A DNA stretch of 64,000 nucleotides from Lichenibacterium ramalinae (GCF_004137085.1 NZ_QYBC01000004.1:62001-126000), one strand, 5' to 3'; counted from the first letter of the stretch, positions 18,153 through 27,558 are shown. Numbers and translations are program-made. The notes: generated by a model not told the origin, from the sequence alone.

Positions 18153-18998
18153 TCAGGAGCAGACGGCCCGGCCACATTTCAGCACGCTGTCGACGCGGGT
18201 CTTGAGTTCGTCGTAGCCGACGGCGCCCACGATCACGTCCTTGCCGACCACGAAGGTCGGCGTGCCGGTGAGGCCGAGGGCGTCAGCCAGGCCCATTGTG
18301 GTCTGGATGGACGTCTTCACCTCGGGGCTGGCGGCATCCTTGGCGAGCTGGTCCATGTTGGCGCCGAGGTCCTTGGCGACCTGGAGCGCCTGGGCCTTAC
18401 CCACCGGCCCGTGCTGGCCGCCGAGCAGCTTGGCGTGGAACTGCCAGAACTGGTCCCCCTTCAGCTGGTTGCGTGCCGCACCCGCGATATAGGCGGCTTC
18501 GACCGATCCCGGGCCCAGGACGGGGAAGTCCTTCAGCACCAGGCGCAGGTCCGGCTCCGTCTTCATCAGCTTGGCGATGTCGTCGAGCGAGCGCTTGCAG
18601 TAGCCGCAATTGTAATCGAAGAACTCGACCAGCGTGACCTTGCCCTTGGGGTTGCCCAGCACGACGTCGCCCGGCGCGTTGAACAGCTCCGCCGCCTTGC
18701 CGTCGACGGCCTGCTGGCGCTTGGCCTCCTCCTGCGCCTTCTGGCGGCGCTCCAGTTCGGCCATGGCGTCCTGCAGCACTTCGGGGTTCTGCAGCAGGTA
18801 GTCGCGGATCACGCCGCCCATCTCGGACTTCTGTGCCGGGGTGAACTCGGCCGCCATGGCGGGGGCCGGCGCCAGGATGCCGGCGCCCAGCGGGCCGAGG
18901 CCGAGCCATCCCAGGCCCAGGACGCCGAGGCCCAGCAGCCTGAGACCCAGGAGGGCGGAGCGGGTCGCCGGCATCCACCGGCCTCGACGTTGCACCAT
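18153..18998 (-). CDS. DsbA/ScsC-like thiol oxidoreductase
   Basis: A 281-residue secreted thioredoxin-fold protein. A long Leu/Gly signal region (about 15-45, ending APAMAAEF) is followed by a helical N-terminal segment (about 50-100), as in ScsC-type proteins where it drives oligomerisation. The thioredoxin domain has active site CGYC at Cys131/Cys134 and the cis-Pro loop GTPTFVVG. Two further cysteines lie at the very C-terminus (CGRAVC). It would oxidise or isomerise disulfides in the periplasm. A clear GAAGGAA ribosome-binding site precedes ATG 18998. A DsbA gene upstream of accB is common in rhizobia, but usually with aroQ between them. Confidence 0.88.
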   Translation of the reverse strand: MVQRRGRWMPATRSALLGLRLLGLGVLGLGWLGLGPLGAGILAPAPAMAAEFTPAQKSEMGGVIRDYLLQNPEVLQDAMAELERRQKAQEEAKRQQAVDGKAAELFNAPGDVVLGNPKGKVTLVEFFDYNCGYCKRSLDDIAKLMKTEPDLRLVLKDFPVLGPGSVEAAYIAGAARNQLKGDQFWQFHAKLLGGQHGPVGKAQALQVAKDLGANMDQLAKDAASPEVKTSIQTTMGLADALGLTGTPTFVVGKDVIVGAVGYDELKTRVDSVLKCGRAVCS

Positions 18999-19088
18999 GC
19001 TGTTTCCTTCACGCAACCCGCGGGCCGGGCCCGATGTCGGGGCGTTCCATGCGGCGGCGATGCGGCCTTTCCAAGGCTCGCCGGACGG

Positions 19089-19122
19089 GAATCGCGCGAG
19101 GACAGGCGTCCTCGCGCGATTC
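19089..19122 (-). terminator. 14-bp hairpin directly after rne
   Basis: Perfect 14-base arms (19089-19102 and 19109-19122) enclose CAGGCG, beginning seven bases past the rne stop. Each arm carries a GANTC site. There is no U-tract, so it is either a terminator or a 3' stabilising structure. Confidence 0.55.
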
Positions 19123-19129
19123 GACCGGT

Positions 19130-22100
19130 TCAAGACCCGAAGGAGGCCTTGGCGCGCTGCCACCAGCCCGAACGCTTGGGGCGATCGGGGTCGTGGGCCT
19201 CGGGATCGGCCGCGGCCGGCGTCTGCTCGGGAGCCTGGGCCGGGGTCGCCTCGGCCAGGGCGGGCGCGTCGCCCACCGGCGCGTCGCTCACCGGCTCGTC
19301 ACGTGTCGGCGAGGCCGGCTCGGCGGCGCGAGCCTCCGGTGCCGGCACGTCGGCGGCCGGCAGCACCTCGTCCGGGGCCGGTTCGGCCACGCTCTCGGTC
19401 GCGGCTTCCGCAGCCGCCGCGCTCCCGGCGCGGGGTCGGGCGGCGGCGCGGCGGCGGCGCGGCCGGGCGGGTGCTTCGGCCTCGGGCGCCGCCTCGGCCA
19501 CGGCCGCCTCTTCGCCCTCCTGCGCGATGCGGGCCGCGGTGCGGCGCGAGCGCCGACGCTTGGGCGCCTCCTCGGCCACGGTCTCGGCCGGCTCGCTCTC
19601 CACCGGCTCGACGCCGGCCTCGGCGGCGACGGGCTGCACCGCGATCGGAACGGACGCCGTCACGGGCACGAGCGCATCCGCGCCGTCGTCCGGCAACGCG
19701 GTCCCCGACTCCGCCGTCTCGGCGGCGAAGCCGAGGTCGCGGGTCGCGGGATCGGAGGCATCGGCGACGGGGTCCAGGCTCCCGGCCGCGAAGCCGGGCG
19801 CGTCGAACTCCGGCGCGGTGGCGGGGGCGGCGTCGTCCTCGCCCTCGCCGCCCTCCGGAGCCGCGTCGCCGTCGTCCGACGGCTGCGACGCCTCGGAAGC
19901 CGTCTCGCCGCCACCGTCCCGGTCGCGGCCGCGCCGCCGGCGGCGACGCTTGCGGCGGCGGCCGTCTCCCTCGCCCTCGCCGCCCTCCGGAGCGCCGGCA
20001 TCGAGCGCCTCCGTCTCGACCTCGGCCTCGCTCTCGCCGTCCCTGGCGGCCTCGGCCTCGTAGGCGTCGTCGCCGGCCTCGCTGCCGGGCTCGAAGATGG
20101 GCGCGATGGAATCGACGCGCACCAGGTCCTGGCGCGGCGCGGGCGCCAGGGGGGCCTGGGCCAGCTCGCCGCGTTCGATCGCGTGGTAGACCATGCCGGT
20201 CAGGCTCGGGTCGGCCGCCACCGTGATGCCGACGCCGAACCGCTGCTCCAGCTCGACGAGCTTGGCCCGCTTCTGGTTCAGCATGTAGAGGGCGACCTCG
20301 GCGCGGCTGCGCACGACGAGGTCATAGGTCGCGTCCTTGAGCAGCGCGTCCTCGACGAGGCGCAGCACGTGCAGGGCGATGGAGGCGGTGGACCGCACCG
20401 TGCCGGCGCCGGCGCAATGCGGGCACACCACGGTGGAGCCTTCGAGCACGCCCGTGCGGATGCGCTGGCGCGACATCTCGAGCAGCCCGAAATGCGAGAT
20501 GCGGCCGATCTGGATGCGGGCGCGGTCGTTCTTCAGCGCCTCCTTGATGCGGCGCTCGACGGCGCGGTTGTTGCGCCCCTCCTCCATGTCGATGAAGTCG
20601 ACGACGATGAGGCCGGCGAGGTCGCGCAGGCGGAGCTGGCGGGCCACTTCGTCGGCGGCTTCGAGGTTGGTGCGGAGCGCCGTGTCCTCGATGTTGTGCT
20701 CGCGGGTGGAGCGGCCCGAGTTGACGTCGATCGCCACCAGCGCTTCGGTCTGGTTGATGACGAGATAGCCGCCCGACTTCAACGTGACATGCGGCGAGAA
20801 CATCGCATCGAGCTGCGCCTCGACGCCGGACTTGGCGAAGATGGGCTGCGGGTCCCGGTAGAGCTGCACGCTCTTGACGTTGCCGGGCATCAGCATGCGC
20901 ATGAAGTCGCGCGCCTCGGTGAAGCCCTCCTCGCCCGACACCACGATCTCCTCGACCTCCTTGGAATAAAGGTCGCGGATCGAGCGCTTGATGAGCGAGC
21001 CTTCCTCGTAGACGAGGCTCGGCGCCGAGGACTTCAGCGTCAGCTCGCGCACGCTTTCCCACATGCGCAGCAGGTATTCGAAGTCGCGCCGCACCTCGAC
21101 GGGCGAGCGGGACGCGCCGGCGGTGCGCAGAATGACGCCCATGCCCTCGGGCACGTCGAGTTCCTGGGCGATGGCCTTGAGGCGCTTGCGATCCTCGCCG
21201 TCGGTGATCTTGCGCGAGATGCCGCCGCCCTTGGCGGTGTTGGGCATCAGCACCGAATAGCGGCCGGCCAGCGACAGGTAGGTGGTGAGGGCCGCGCCCT
21301 TGTTGCCGCGCTCCTCCTTGACGACCTGGATGAGCAGGATCTGGCGGCGCTTGATGACTTCCTGGATCTTGTAGTGGCGGCGCAGCCGCACCGGACGGGG
21401 CGCGACGTCGGACAGGGCGTCGCCGCCGATCTGCTCGACATGCTCTTCCTCGTGGTCGGCGCCGTGATGCTCGTCGTCCTGATGCTCGCGCGTGTCGCGT
21501 GCCTCGACGGCCTCGCCCTGCACGATCTCGCCGGCGAGCGGCTCGTCGTCGGCGGTCGCCGGGCTGGACAGCGCCGGGGCGGCGAGGCTGTCACCGGAGG
21601 CATCGGCCTCGAAGGCCGCGATGGTTCCGGTCTCGTCGCCCCAGCTTTCGGCGACCGAAGCGTCCCGGTCCGTAGCCGACGGCTCCGACGTCGTCTCGAC
21701 AACGGCCGAAACCTGCGCGTCCGCGTCGGCCTGCAGGCTCCCGTGATGGGCGTCCTCGGTGGAAGCGGTGGGTTCGGTCGCGCCAGCGTCGCCGTCCTCG
21801 GCGGCGCTCGCCGACACCGCGTCCGAGTCGAGCGCGGCGGCGACGTGCTGAGCGGCGACGGGCTCGCCGGCATCGTCCCCGCCCGCCGCTTCGGCCCGCG
21901 GCGCGTCGGCGTCGAGGTCGCGGTGCTCGGCCATGTCGACGTCCGAGGCTTCGACCTCAGACGGCCGGAGTTCGGAGGCCCGATCCTCGGTCGCGAGGAC
22001 CCCGGCGTCGCGGCTGTCGGGCGCGTCGGCGGCCGGGTCGAACGACGTGGGCTCCGTGGTGTCGTGGTGCCCCCCCGTCGCCGCGTCGTCGCTCGCCGTC

Positions 22101-22765
22101 ACGGCGACGGCATCGGCGTCGAAGGCGACCTCGGAGATGCTGTCGTCGCCGGCGTCCCGCCGCTCCAAGGCGGAGGCGGGCGCCCCGTCGCGGCGGTGCC
22201 GCCGGCTGCGGCGCTGGCCGCGTTCGTTGCGGTCGCCGCCACGGCCGTTGCGCTCGCCGCGGCCTTCGCCCCGCGCGCTCTGCTCGCCGCCCTCGCCCTG
22301 GCTCCTGTTCTCGCCGTTGCCGCGCCCCTCGCCCCGCCGGCCGTTGCGCCGGTTGTCGCCCTGGCTGCGTCCGTCTCCGCCACTGCGGCTTTCGCCGCCG
22401 CCGCGGTTCTCGCCCTGGCCGCGGCCTTCGCCCTGGCCGCGGCCGTCGCGGCCCTCGTCGTCCTCGTCGCGGTGCGCCCGGGCTTCCTCTTCCAGCAGCG
22501 CCTGCCGGTCGGCGAAGGGGATCTGGTAATAGTCGGGGTGGATTTCCGAGAAGGCGAGGAAGCCGTGCCGGTTGCCGCCGTATTCGACGAAGGCGGCCTG
22601 CAGCGAGGGTTCGACCCGCGTCACCTTGGCCAGGTAGATGTTGCCGCGGAGCTGCTTCTTGCTGGCCGATTCGAAATCGAACTCCTCGACGCGGTTACCC
22701 TTGAGCACCACGACCCGGGTCTCTTCCGGGTGTGCGGCATCGATGAGCATCTTGCTGTTGGACAT
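19130..22765 (-). CDS. rne: ribonuclease E
   Basis: The 1211-residue endonuclease and degradosome scaffold. The S1 domain begins normally (GNIYLAKVTRVEPSLQAAFV) but is split by a disordered insert of about 360 residues (about 95-455), first Gly/Arg/Glu/Gln-rich, then acidic. The S1 fold resumes at HYKIQEVIKRRQ. The catalytic DNase I-like part follows with the metal aspartates in ALVAIDVNSGR (about 678) and VVDFIDMEEGR. The zinc-link CPHC is at about 778. From about 860 to the end is an Ala/Glu/Arg-rich scaffold with a basic RRRKRRRRRR patch, the likely RNA- and partner-binding arm. The insert is characteristic of alphaproteobacterial RNase E. Confidence 0.97.
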   Translation of the reverse strand: MSNSKMLIDAAHPEETRVVVLKGNRVEEFDFESASKKQLRGNIYLAKVTRVEPSLQAAFVEYGGNRHGFLAFSEIHPDYYQIPFADRQALLEEEARAHRDEDDEGRDGRGQGEGRGQGENRGGGESRSGGDGRSQGDNRRNGRRGEGRGNGENRSQGEGGEQSARGEGRGERNGRGGDRNERGQRRSRRHRRDGAPASALERRDAGDDSISEVAFDADAVAVTASDDAATGGHHDTTEPTSFDPAADAPDSRDAGVLATEDRASELRPSEVEASDVDMAEHRDLDADAPRAEAAGGDDAGEPVAAQHVAAALDSDAVSASAAEDGDAGATEPTASTEDAHHGSLQADADAQVSAVVETTSEPSATDRDASVAESWGDETGTIAAFEADASGDSLAAPALSSPATADDEPLAGEIVQGEAVEARDTREHQDDEHHGADHEEEHVEQIGGDALSDVAPRPVRLRRHYKIQEVIKRRQILLIQVVKEERGNKGAALTTYLSLAGRYSVLMPNTAKGGGISRKITDGEDRKRLKAIAQELDVPEGMGVILRTAGASRSPVEVRRDFEYLLRMWESVRELTLKSSAPSLVYEEGSLIKRSIRDLYSKEVEEIVVSGEEGFTEARDFMRMLMPGNVKSVQLYRDPQPIFAKSGVEAQLDAMFSPHVTLKSGGYLVINQTEALVAIDVNSGRSTREHNIEDTALRTNLEAADEVARQLRLRDLAGLIVVDFIDMEEGRNNRAVERRIKEALKNDRARIQIGRISHFGLLEMSRQRIRTGVLEGSTVVCPHCAGAGTVRSTASIALHVLRLVEDALLKDATYDLVVRSRAEVALYMLNQKRAKLVELEQRFGVGITVAADPSLTGMVYHAIERGELAQAPLAPAPRQDLVRVDSIAPIFEPGSEAGDDAYEAEAARDGESEAEVETEALDAGAPEGGEGEGDGRRRKRRRRRRGRDRDGGGETASEASQPSDDGDAAPEGGEGEDDAAPATAPEFDAPGFAAGSLDPVADASDPATRDLGFAAETAESGTALPDDGADALVPVTASVPIAVQPVAAEAGVEPVESEPAETVAEEAPKRRRSRRTAARIAQEGEEAAVAEAAPEAEAPARPRRRRAAARPRAGSAAAAEAATESVAEPAPDEVLPAADVPAPEARAAEPASPTRDEPVSDAPVGDAPALAEATPAQAPEQTPAAADPEAHDPDRPKRSGWWQRAKASFGS

Positions 22766-23334
22766 GTCGGACTCTGTTCGTCAGGGGGCGCACGCTGAGC
22801 CTCGACGGGTCGGTCGCCGACGTGGCGCCGGCGGGATGTCGAGGGGCATGGGGCGAGCGGCGCCGTGTGGGATGGAGGCAGGCGCGGACCTCGACGGAAC
22901 GTGCCGGCGCCGGTGGGCGGCGGCGTCGAAGGGCGGACTGCCGGACTTGCGCCGGCTGCGACGGTGGCAGCCGGAAGGGGAATGGGGCCGCCGTCGCGGG
23001 GCGGCCGAGGGTCCGATGCGCCGTGACGTCGTGGCGACACGCCGTGCCGCCGAGGCGCCCTGGAGCGCTCGGGAGGACGGAACGGGCAGCGTGACGACCC
23101 CGATGCGGGCGGACCATGGCGCGGTGACTCTCTCGGCACGGCCGTGCGGTGGGGCCATGCTGCCAAGGGGTCCGACGCGAGCCCGCAGGTTCGGAATGCC
23201 GCCGATCGATCCCGTGCCGATAATCGCGTGGAAGCGAATGCCAAGCTGAAAAGGCGAGGCCATCGGCGTTCGGGCCGGTCCTGGAACGGCGAGCCGCCGC
23301 GAGGCGTGCCCGAGTCGGGACCCTGACAGTCGAG

Positions 23335-23363
23335 ACATAGCGGCAAATGCGACGCTTTGGCAA
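23335..23363 (-). promoter_or_regulatory. candidate rne promoter
   Basis: On the minus strand TTGCCA (23363-23358), a 17-base spacer and CTATGT (23340-23335). Both boxes fit alphaproteobacterial sigma-70 promoters, and the same TTGCCA/CTAT combination occurs upstream of rpsF at 44036-44063. Transcription would start near 23328, about 560 bases before the rne ATG. Confidence 0.45.
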
Positions 23364-23370
23364 GTTCCCG

Positions 23371-23410
23371 GCCGATCGAGGCTTTCGGGCCACAGCGGCC
23401 CCCGATCGGC
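23371..23410. promoter_or_regulatory. two-tier inverted repeat upstream of rne promoter
   Basis: Outer arms GCCGATCG (23371-23378) and CGATCGGC (23403-23410) are perfect; an inner stem GGGCC/GGCCC (23387-23391, 23397-23401) sits inside. It lies just upstream of the -35 box of the candidate rne promoter and before the amidase gene, where a dual regulator could bind. Confidence 0.35.
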
Positions 23411-23513
23411 GCCGGGCGCGCAACGGACCGTTAACCAACGCGCCCCTAGCGGGTAACCTGGAAACGGCGGTCCGGTCCGGGCCACGGCGGTCCGGCGCGG
23501 AGGCGGGGGGCGG

Positions 23514-24881
23514 ATGATGCGCAGGGGTGGCGGGTTGCGGATGTGCTGCGCGGTCCTGGTCGCGGCTGCGCTCTGCGGCAGCGGCGAAGCGGCGGCGTCG
23601 AGCCGCCATCCGAGCTGGCACCAGCCCGTGGCGGCCGCGCCGGTGGCGACGGCGCCGGGCGGCATCCCGGTCGCCGTCGGGGCGCGGGTCGAGGCATCCG
23701 GCGGGACCACGCGCCTCGTCGTCGACCTCGGCGCCGGCGTGGCCATCGTCCCGGTCCTCACCGAAGCGCCGGACCGGCTCATCATCGACATGCCCGAGGT
23801 CAACTTCCAGGTGGATCCCGTCGCCGGGCACCTGCCCGCCGGCGGCACGGGGTTGATCCGGGCGTTCCGCTTCGGCCTCTTCGCGCCCGGCCGGTCCCGC
23901 ATCGTGGCCGACCTCGCCGGCCCGGCCGCCATCCGCCGCGCCGAAGTGGCCAGCATCGCGGGCGGCGCGGCGTCCCGGTTCACCGTCGAACTCGCGCCGA
24001 CCGACCGCGCCGCCTTCCGGGCGGCGGTCCGCCCGCCGCAGCCCGCACCCCCGCGGCCCGACGATCGCGCGGCATCGACAGCGCGGGACGCCCGCCCCGT
24101 CATCGTCCTCGACCCCGGCCACGGCGGGCTGGACCCGGGCGCCACGGGCCTCGGCGGAGTTCTGGAGAAGGACGTGGTGTTGCGCTTCGCCGCGGCCCTG
24201 GCCGCCCGGCTCGAGGCCGGCGGGCGCTACCGGGTCGTGTCGACCCGCACGGGGGACAGCTTCGTGTCGCTCGGCGACCGCGTCCGCGTCGCGCGGGACG
24301 CCGACGCGGCGCTGTTCATCTCGGTCCATGCCGACTCGCTGTCGGACGGGTCCGTGGCGGGCGCCACCGTCTACACGGCGTCCGACCGGGCGAGCGACGG
24401 CGAGGCGGCCCGCGTCGCCGCGACGGAGAACGAGGCCGATGCCGCTGCCGGCGTCGACGAGGCGCCGAAGGCTGCGGACGTGTCCGACATCCTGTTCGAC
24501 CTGACACGGCGCGAAACCCGGACCTACGCGCACCAGTTCCAGCGCACCCTGACGGGCTATTGGGCCAAGGTGGCGCGGCTGAACCGCAACCCCGAACGTG
24601 CCGCCGGCTTCAAGGTCCTGCAGGCGCCGGACGTGCCGTCGGTGCTGCTCGAACTCGGCTACCTGTCGAGCGGTCAGGACGCGCGGGCGATGGACTCGCC
24701 CGAATGGCGCGCCAGGACCGTGGACGGCGTCGCCGGCGCGGTCGACGCGTTCTTCGCCGACCGGGGCGGGCCGGCGGGCGCATCGCCCGCCTCGGCCCAA
24801 ACCCACGCCCCGACCATGGCTCCGACCCAGGCCCCAACCCCGGCCCCGTCACCCGCCCCGGGTCCGGCCGCCATGCGCTGA
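23514..24881 (+). CDS. N-acetylmuramoyl-L-alanine amidase (AmiC type)
   Basis: A 455-residue periplasmic cell-wall amidase that cuts the bond between muramic acid and L-Ala during daughter-cell separation. A signal peptide (about 1-27) is followed by an AMIN domain (about 50-165), which targets septal peptidoglycan, and the zinc Amidase_3 domain. The zinc ligand motif DPGHGG is at 200-205, a second His lies in ISVHADS, and the catalytic Glu in LLELGYLS. The C-terminus ends in Pro/Ala/Thr repeats (APTQAPTPAPSPAP). ATG 23514 follows an AGGCGGGGGG purine run. PBP1a follows on the same strand, the same pairing as in many rhizobia. Confidence 0.94.
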   Translation: MMRRGGGLRMCCAVLVAAALCGSGEAAASSRHPSWHQPVAAAPVATAPGGIPVAVGARVEASGGTTRLVVDLGAGVAIVPVLTEAPDRLIIDMPEVNFQVDPVAGHLPAGGTGLIRAFRFGLFAPGRSRIVADLAGPAAIRRAEVASIAGGAASRFTVELAPTDRAAFRAAVRPPQPAPPRPDDRAASTARDARPVIVLDPGHGGLDPGATGLGGVLEKDVVLRFAAALAARLEAGGRYRVVSTRTGDSFVSLGDRVRVARDADAALFISVHADSLSDGSVAGATVYTASDRASDGEAARVAATENEADAAAGVDEAPKAADVSDILFDLTRRETRTYAHQFQRTLTGYWAKVARLNRNPERAAGFKVLQAPDVPSVLLELGYLSSGQDARAMDSPEWRARTVDGVAGAVDAFFADRGGPAGASPASAQTHAPTMAPTQAPTPAPSPAPGPAAMR

Positions 24882-25098
24882 GGCGGGGTGGCCGTCGGCG
24901 ATTGTGGCCCGCACGACACAGGTGTGAAAGAACCCTGAAGCCTCGGCCCGCTGGCCCCAGGCAAGGGGCGCCGGTCGCATTGGCACCACAAAACAGCCGC
25001 AGCATCCCGGCATCGGATCGGGTATCCAACGGCCGTGGCGACAGCCGACCTCCGGCCGCCGCAACCATTCCAGAGCTCTGCTCGCGAGGCGTTTCCCG

Positions 25099-27531
25099 AT
25101 GCGGCATGTCGCCAGGTTCTTCGGTTTCCTGTTCGCCACCGGCGCGCTGATCTTCGTCGTCTTCGCCTGCGTGGCCGCCGGCACGGTGTGGAAGTTCGAG
25201 AAGGACCTGCCGGACTACACCCAGTTGAAGAACTACGAGCCGCCGGTGATGACCCGCGTGCAGGCCGGCGACGGCAGCCTCCTCGCCGAATATTCGCGCG
25301 AGCGGCGGCTCTACCTGCCCTCGACCGCCATCCCGCCGCTGGTCAAGGAAGCCTTCATCTCGGCCGAGGACAAGAACTTCTACAGCCACAACGGCCTCGA
25401 CCCCGAGGGCATCCTGCGCGCCCTGAGCGTGCTGGTGGCGGGCAACAAGCGGGCGCAGGGCGCCTCCACCATCACCCAGCAGGTCGCCAAGAACTTCCTG
25501 CTCACCAACGAGCGCAGCTTCACCCGCAAGATCCGAGAAGCGCTGCTGGCGCTCCGCATCGAGCAGGCCTACCCCAAGGAGAAGATCCTCGAGCTCTACC
25601 TGAACGAGATCTATCTCGGGCTCGGCAACTACGGCGTGGCGGCGTCGGCGCTCAACTACTTCAACAAGTCCGTCAACGAGCTGACGGTGGCGGAGGTGGC
25701 CTATCTGGCGGCCCTGCCCAAGGGCCCCAACAACTACCAGCCCTTCCTCAAGCACGACGCCGCCGTGATCCGGCGCAACTGGGTGATCGACCGCATGGTC
25801 GAGAACGGCTACGTGCCGCGCCCCGAGGGCGAGAAGGCCAAGCAGGAGCCGCTCGGCGTCAACCCGCGCGTGCTGGCGCCCAACATCTACGCGGCCGGCT
25901 ACTTTGCCGAGGAGGTGCGGCGCGAACTCGGCGAGCGCTACGGCGAGAAGAAGCTCTATGAGGGCGGCCTGTCGGTCCGCACCACGCTCGACCCCAAGAT
26001 GCAGGTCATGGCCCGCAAGGCGCTGGTCGACGGGCTGGTGCGCTACGACGAGACCCACGGCTTCCGCGGCGCCGTCCGCCACATCGACCTCACGGGCGAC
26101 TGGGGCCCGTCGCTGGCCGCCATCCCGGCCTTCGGCGACGTGCAGCCCTGGCGCCTCGCCGTGCTGCTCGACGGCAGCGACTCCACCGTGCGGATCGGCC
26201 TGCAGCCGGGTCGCGACAAGGCCGGCGAGGTCGTGCCGGACCGCGACACCGGCCTGCTGACCCTCGACGGCATCAAATGGACGGGCAAGCGCTCGATCCG
26301 CTCGATCCTGGCGCCCGGCGACGTGGTCTATGTGGCGCCGGTCGACGGCAAGCCGGGCCAATGGCGCCTGCAGCAGGTGCCGGAGATCTCGGGCGCAATC
26401 GTGGCGATGGATCCCTACACGGGCCGCGTCTTCGCCATGGTGGGAGGCTTCTCCTTCGACCAGTCCGAGTTCAACCGCGCCACCCAGGCGCTCCGCCAGC
26501 CCGGCTCGTCCTTCAAGCCCTTCGTCTACGCGACGGCGCTCGACAACGGCTACACGCCCTCCTCGTCGGTGCTCGACGCCCCGATCGAGATCGACCAGGG
26601 CCCGGGCCTCGGCATGTGGCGGCCGCAGAACGACGACGACAACGGTTCGGGTCCGCACACGCTGCGCTACGGGATCGAGCATTCCCGCAACCTCATGACG
26701 GTGCGGCTCGCCAAGGACATCGGCATGCCGCTGATCGTCGAATATGCCAAGCGCTTCGGCATCTACGACGAACTGCCGCCCGTGCTGTCCATGTCGCTCG
26801 GAGCCGGCGAGACCACGGTGCTGCGCATGGTCACCGCCTATTCCATGCTGGCCAACGGCGGCAAGCGCATCAAGCCGACCCTCGTCGACCGCATCCAGGA
26901 CCGCTGGGGCAACACGATCTACCGGCACGACGAACGGGTCTGCGACGGCTGCGACGCCGCGACCTGGAGCGACCAGGCCGAGCCGACGCTGATCGACAAG
27001 CGCGAGCAGGTCATCGACCCGATGACCGCCTACCAGATCACCTCCATCCTGCAGGGCGTCATCACCCGCGGCACCGGCAGCGGCATCAAGGTGCTGAACC
27101 GCACCTATCTGGCGGGCAAAACCGGCACGACCAACGACGCCAAGGACGTCTGGTTCGTGGGCTATTCGGCCGATCTCGCCGTGGGCCTCTACCTCGGCTA
27201 CGACCAGCCGCGCTCGCTTGGCGCCACTGCCTACGCGGCCGAATATGCCGCCCCGGTGTTCCGCGACTTCATGGGCGCGGCCCTTAAGGACAAGCCCGAC
27301 GTGCCGTTCCGCGCCCCGCTCAACATCAAGCTCATCACGGTCGACTACCACTCGGGCATGCGGTCCAACGCGAAGGACGCCATCATCGAGGCCTTCAAGC
27401 CCGGAACGGCGCCGCCCGACTCCTACGCCGTGATCGACGGCAGCGCCGGCAAGGCGTCGCGGTCGGAAGCGGCCTCCGCCCCCGCCGATCCCGACCGCGC
27501 CGTGGGCTCCGGGACCGGCGGCCTCTACTGA
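25099..27531 (+). CDS. mrcA: penicillin-binding protein 1A, bifunctional transglycosylase/transpeptidase
   Basis: An 810-residue class A PBP that polymerises and crosslinks peptidoglycan. One membrane anchor (about 7-29) is followed by the GT51 domain, with catalytic Glu90 in AEDKNFYSHNG, and an OB-like linker domain (about 320-420). The transpeptidase domain has Ser470 in GSSFKPF (SxxK), SRN at 529-531 and KTG at 674-676. All catalytic motifs are intact and the length fits the family. It lies 217 bases after the amidase, in which I see no clear element. A structured repeat follows the stop. Confidence 0.97.
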   Translation: MRHVARFFGFLFATGALIFVVFACVAAGTVWKFEKDLPDYTQLKNYEPPVMTRVQAGDGSLLAEYSRERRLYLPSTAIPPLVKEAFISAEDKNFYSHNGLDPEGILRALSVLVAGNKRAQGASTITQQVAKNFLLTNERSFTRKIREALLALRIEQAYPKEKILELYLNEIYLGLGNYGVAASALNYFNKSVNELTVAEVAYLAALPKGPNNYQPFLKHDAAVIRRNWVIDRMVENGYVPRPEGEKAKQEPLGVNPRVLAPNIYAAGYFAEEVRRELGERYGEKKLYEGGLSVRTTLDPKMQVMARKALVDGLVRYDETHGFRGAVRHIDLTGDWGPSLAAIPAFGDVQPWRLAVLLDGSDSTVRIGLQPGRDKAGEVVPDRDTGLLTLDGIKWTGKRSIRSILAPGDVVYVAPVDGKPGQWRLQQVPEISGAIVAMDPYTGRVFAMVGGFSFDQSEFNRATQALRQPGSSFKPFVYATALDNGYTPSSSVLDAPIEIDQGPGLGMWRPQNDDDNGSGPHTLRYGIEHSRNLMTVRLAKDIGMPLIVEYAKRFGIYDELPPVLSMSLGAGETTVLRMVTAYSMLANGGKRIKPTLVDRIQDRWGNTIYRHDERVCDGCDAATWSDQAEPTLIDKREQVIDPMTAYQITSILQGVITRGTGSGIKVLNRTYLAGKTGTTNDAKDVWFVGYSADLAVGLYLGYDQPRSLGATAYAAEYAAPVFRDFMGAALKDKPDVPFRAPLNIKLITVDYHSGMRSNAKDAIIEAFKPGTAPPDSYAVIDGSAGKASRSEAASAPADPDRAVGSGTGGLY

Positions 27532-27558
27532 GCGGGCGGCGGCGGCCCGACCCAAGCC

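Larger units (their letters stand above)
22766..23513. other. 748-base divergent intergenic region, rne / amidase
   Basis: No gene is supported here: the open frames are short, disagree with local codon bias and lack family similarity. It holds a candidate rne promoter at 23335-23363, implying a leader of about 560 bases, a two-tier inverted repeat at 23371-23410 and a CtrA-type half-site TTAACCAA at 23431-23438 on the amidase side. The leader is compositionally like the rest of the genome and could be a regulatory 5' UTR, as rne leaders are in enterobacteria. Confidence 0.6.

Noticed and set aside
22200-22480. Possible tandem DNA repeat or CRISPR-like pattern within rne
   Set aside because: It is the codon-level echo of Gly/Arg/Gln/Glu low-complexity protein sequence; units are irregular and in frame.
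19034-22798. A 1254-codon open frame antisense to rne
   Set aside because: Mirror of the rne codon bias; no motif, no ribosome-binding site and complete overlap with an undoubted gene.
23431-23438. CtrA half-site TTAACCAA before the amidase gene
   Set aside because: Only one half is present and half-sites occur by chance; not listed as a binding site.
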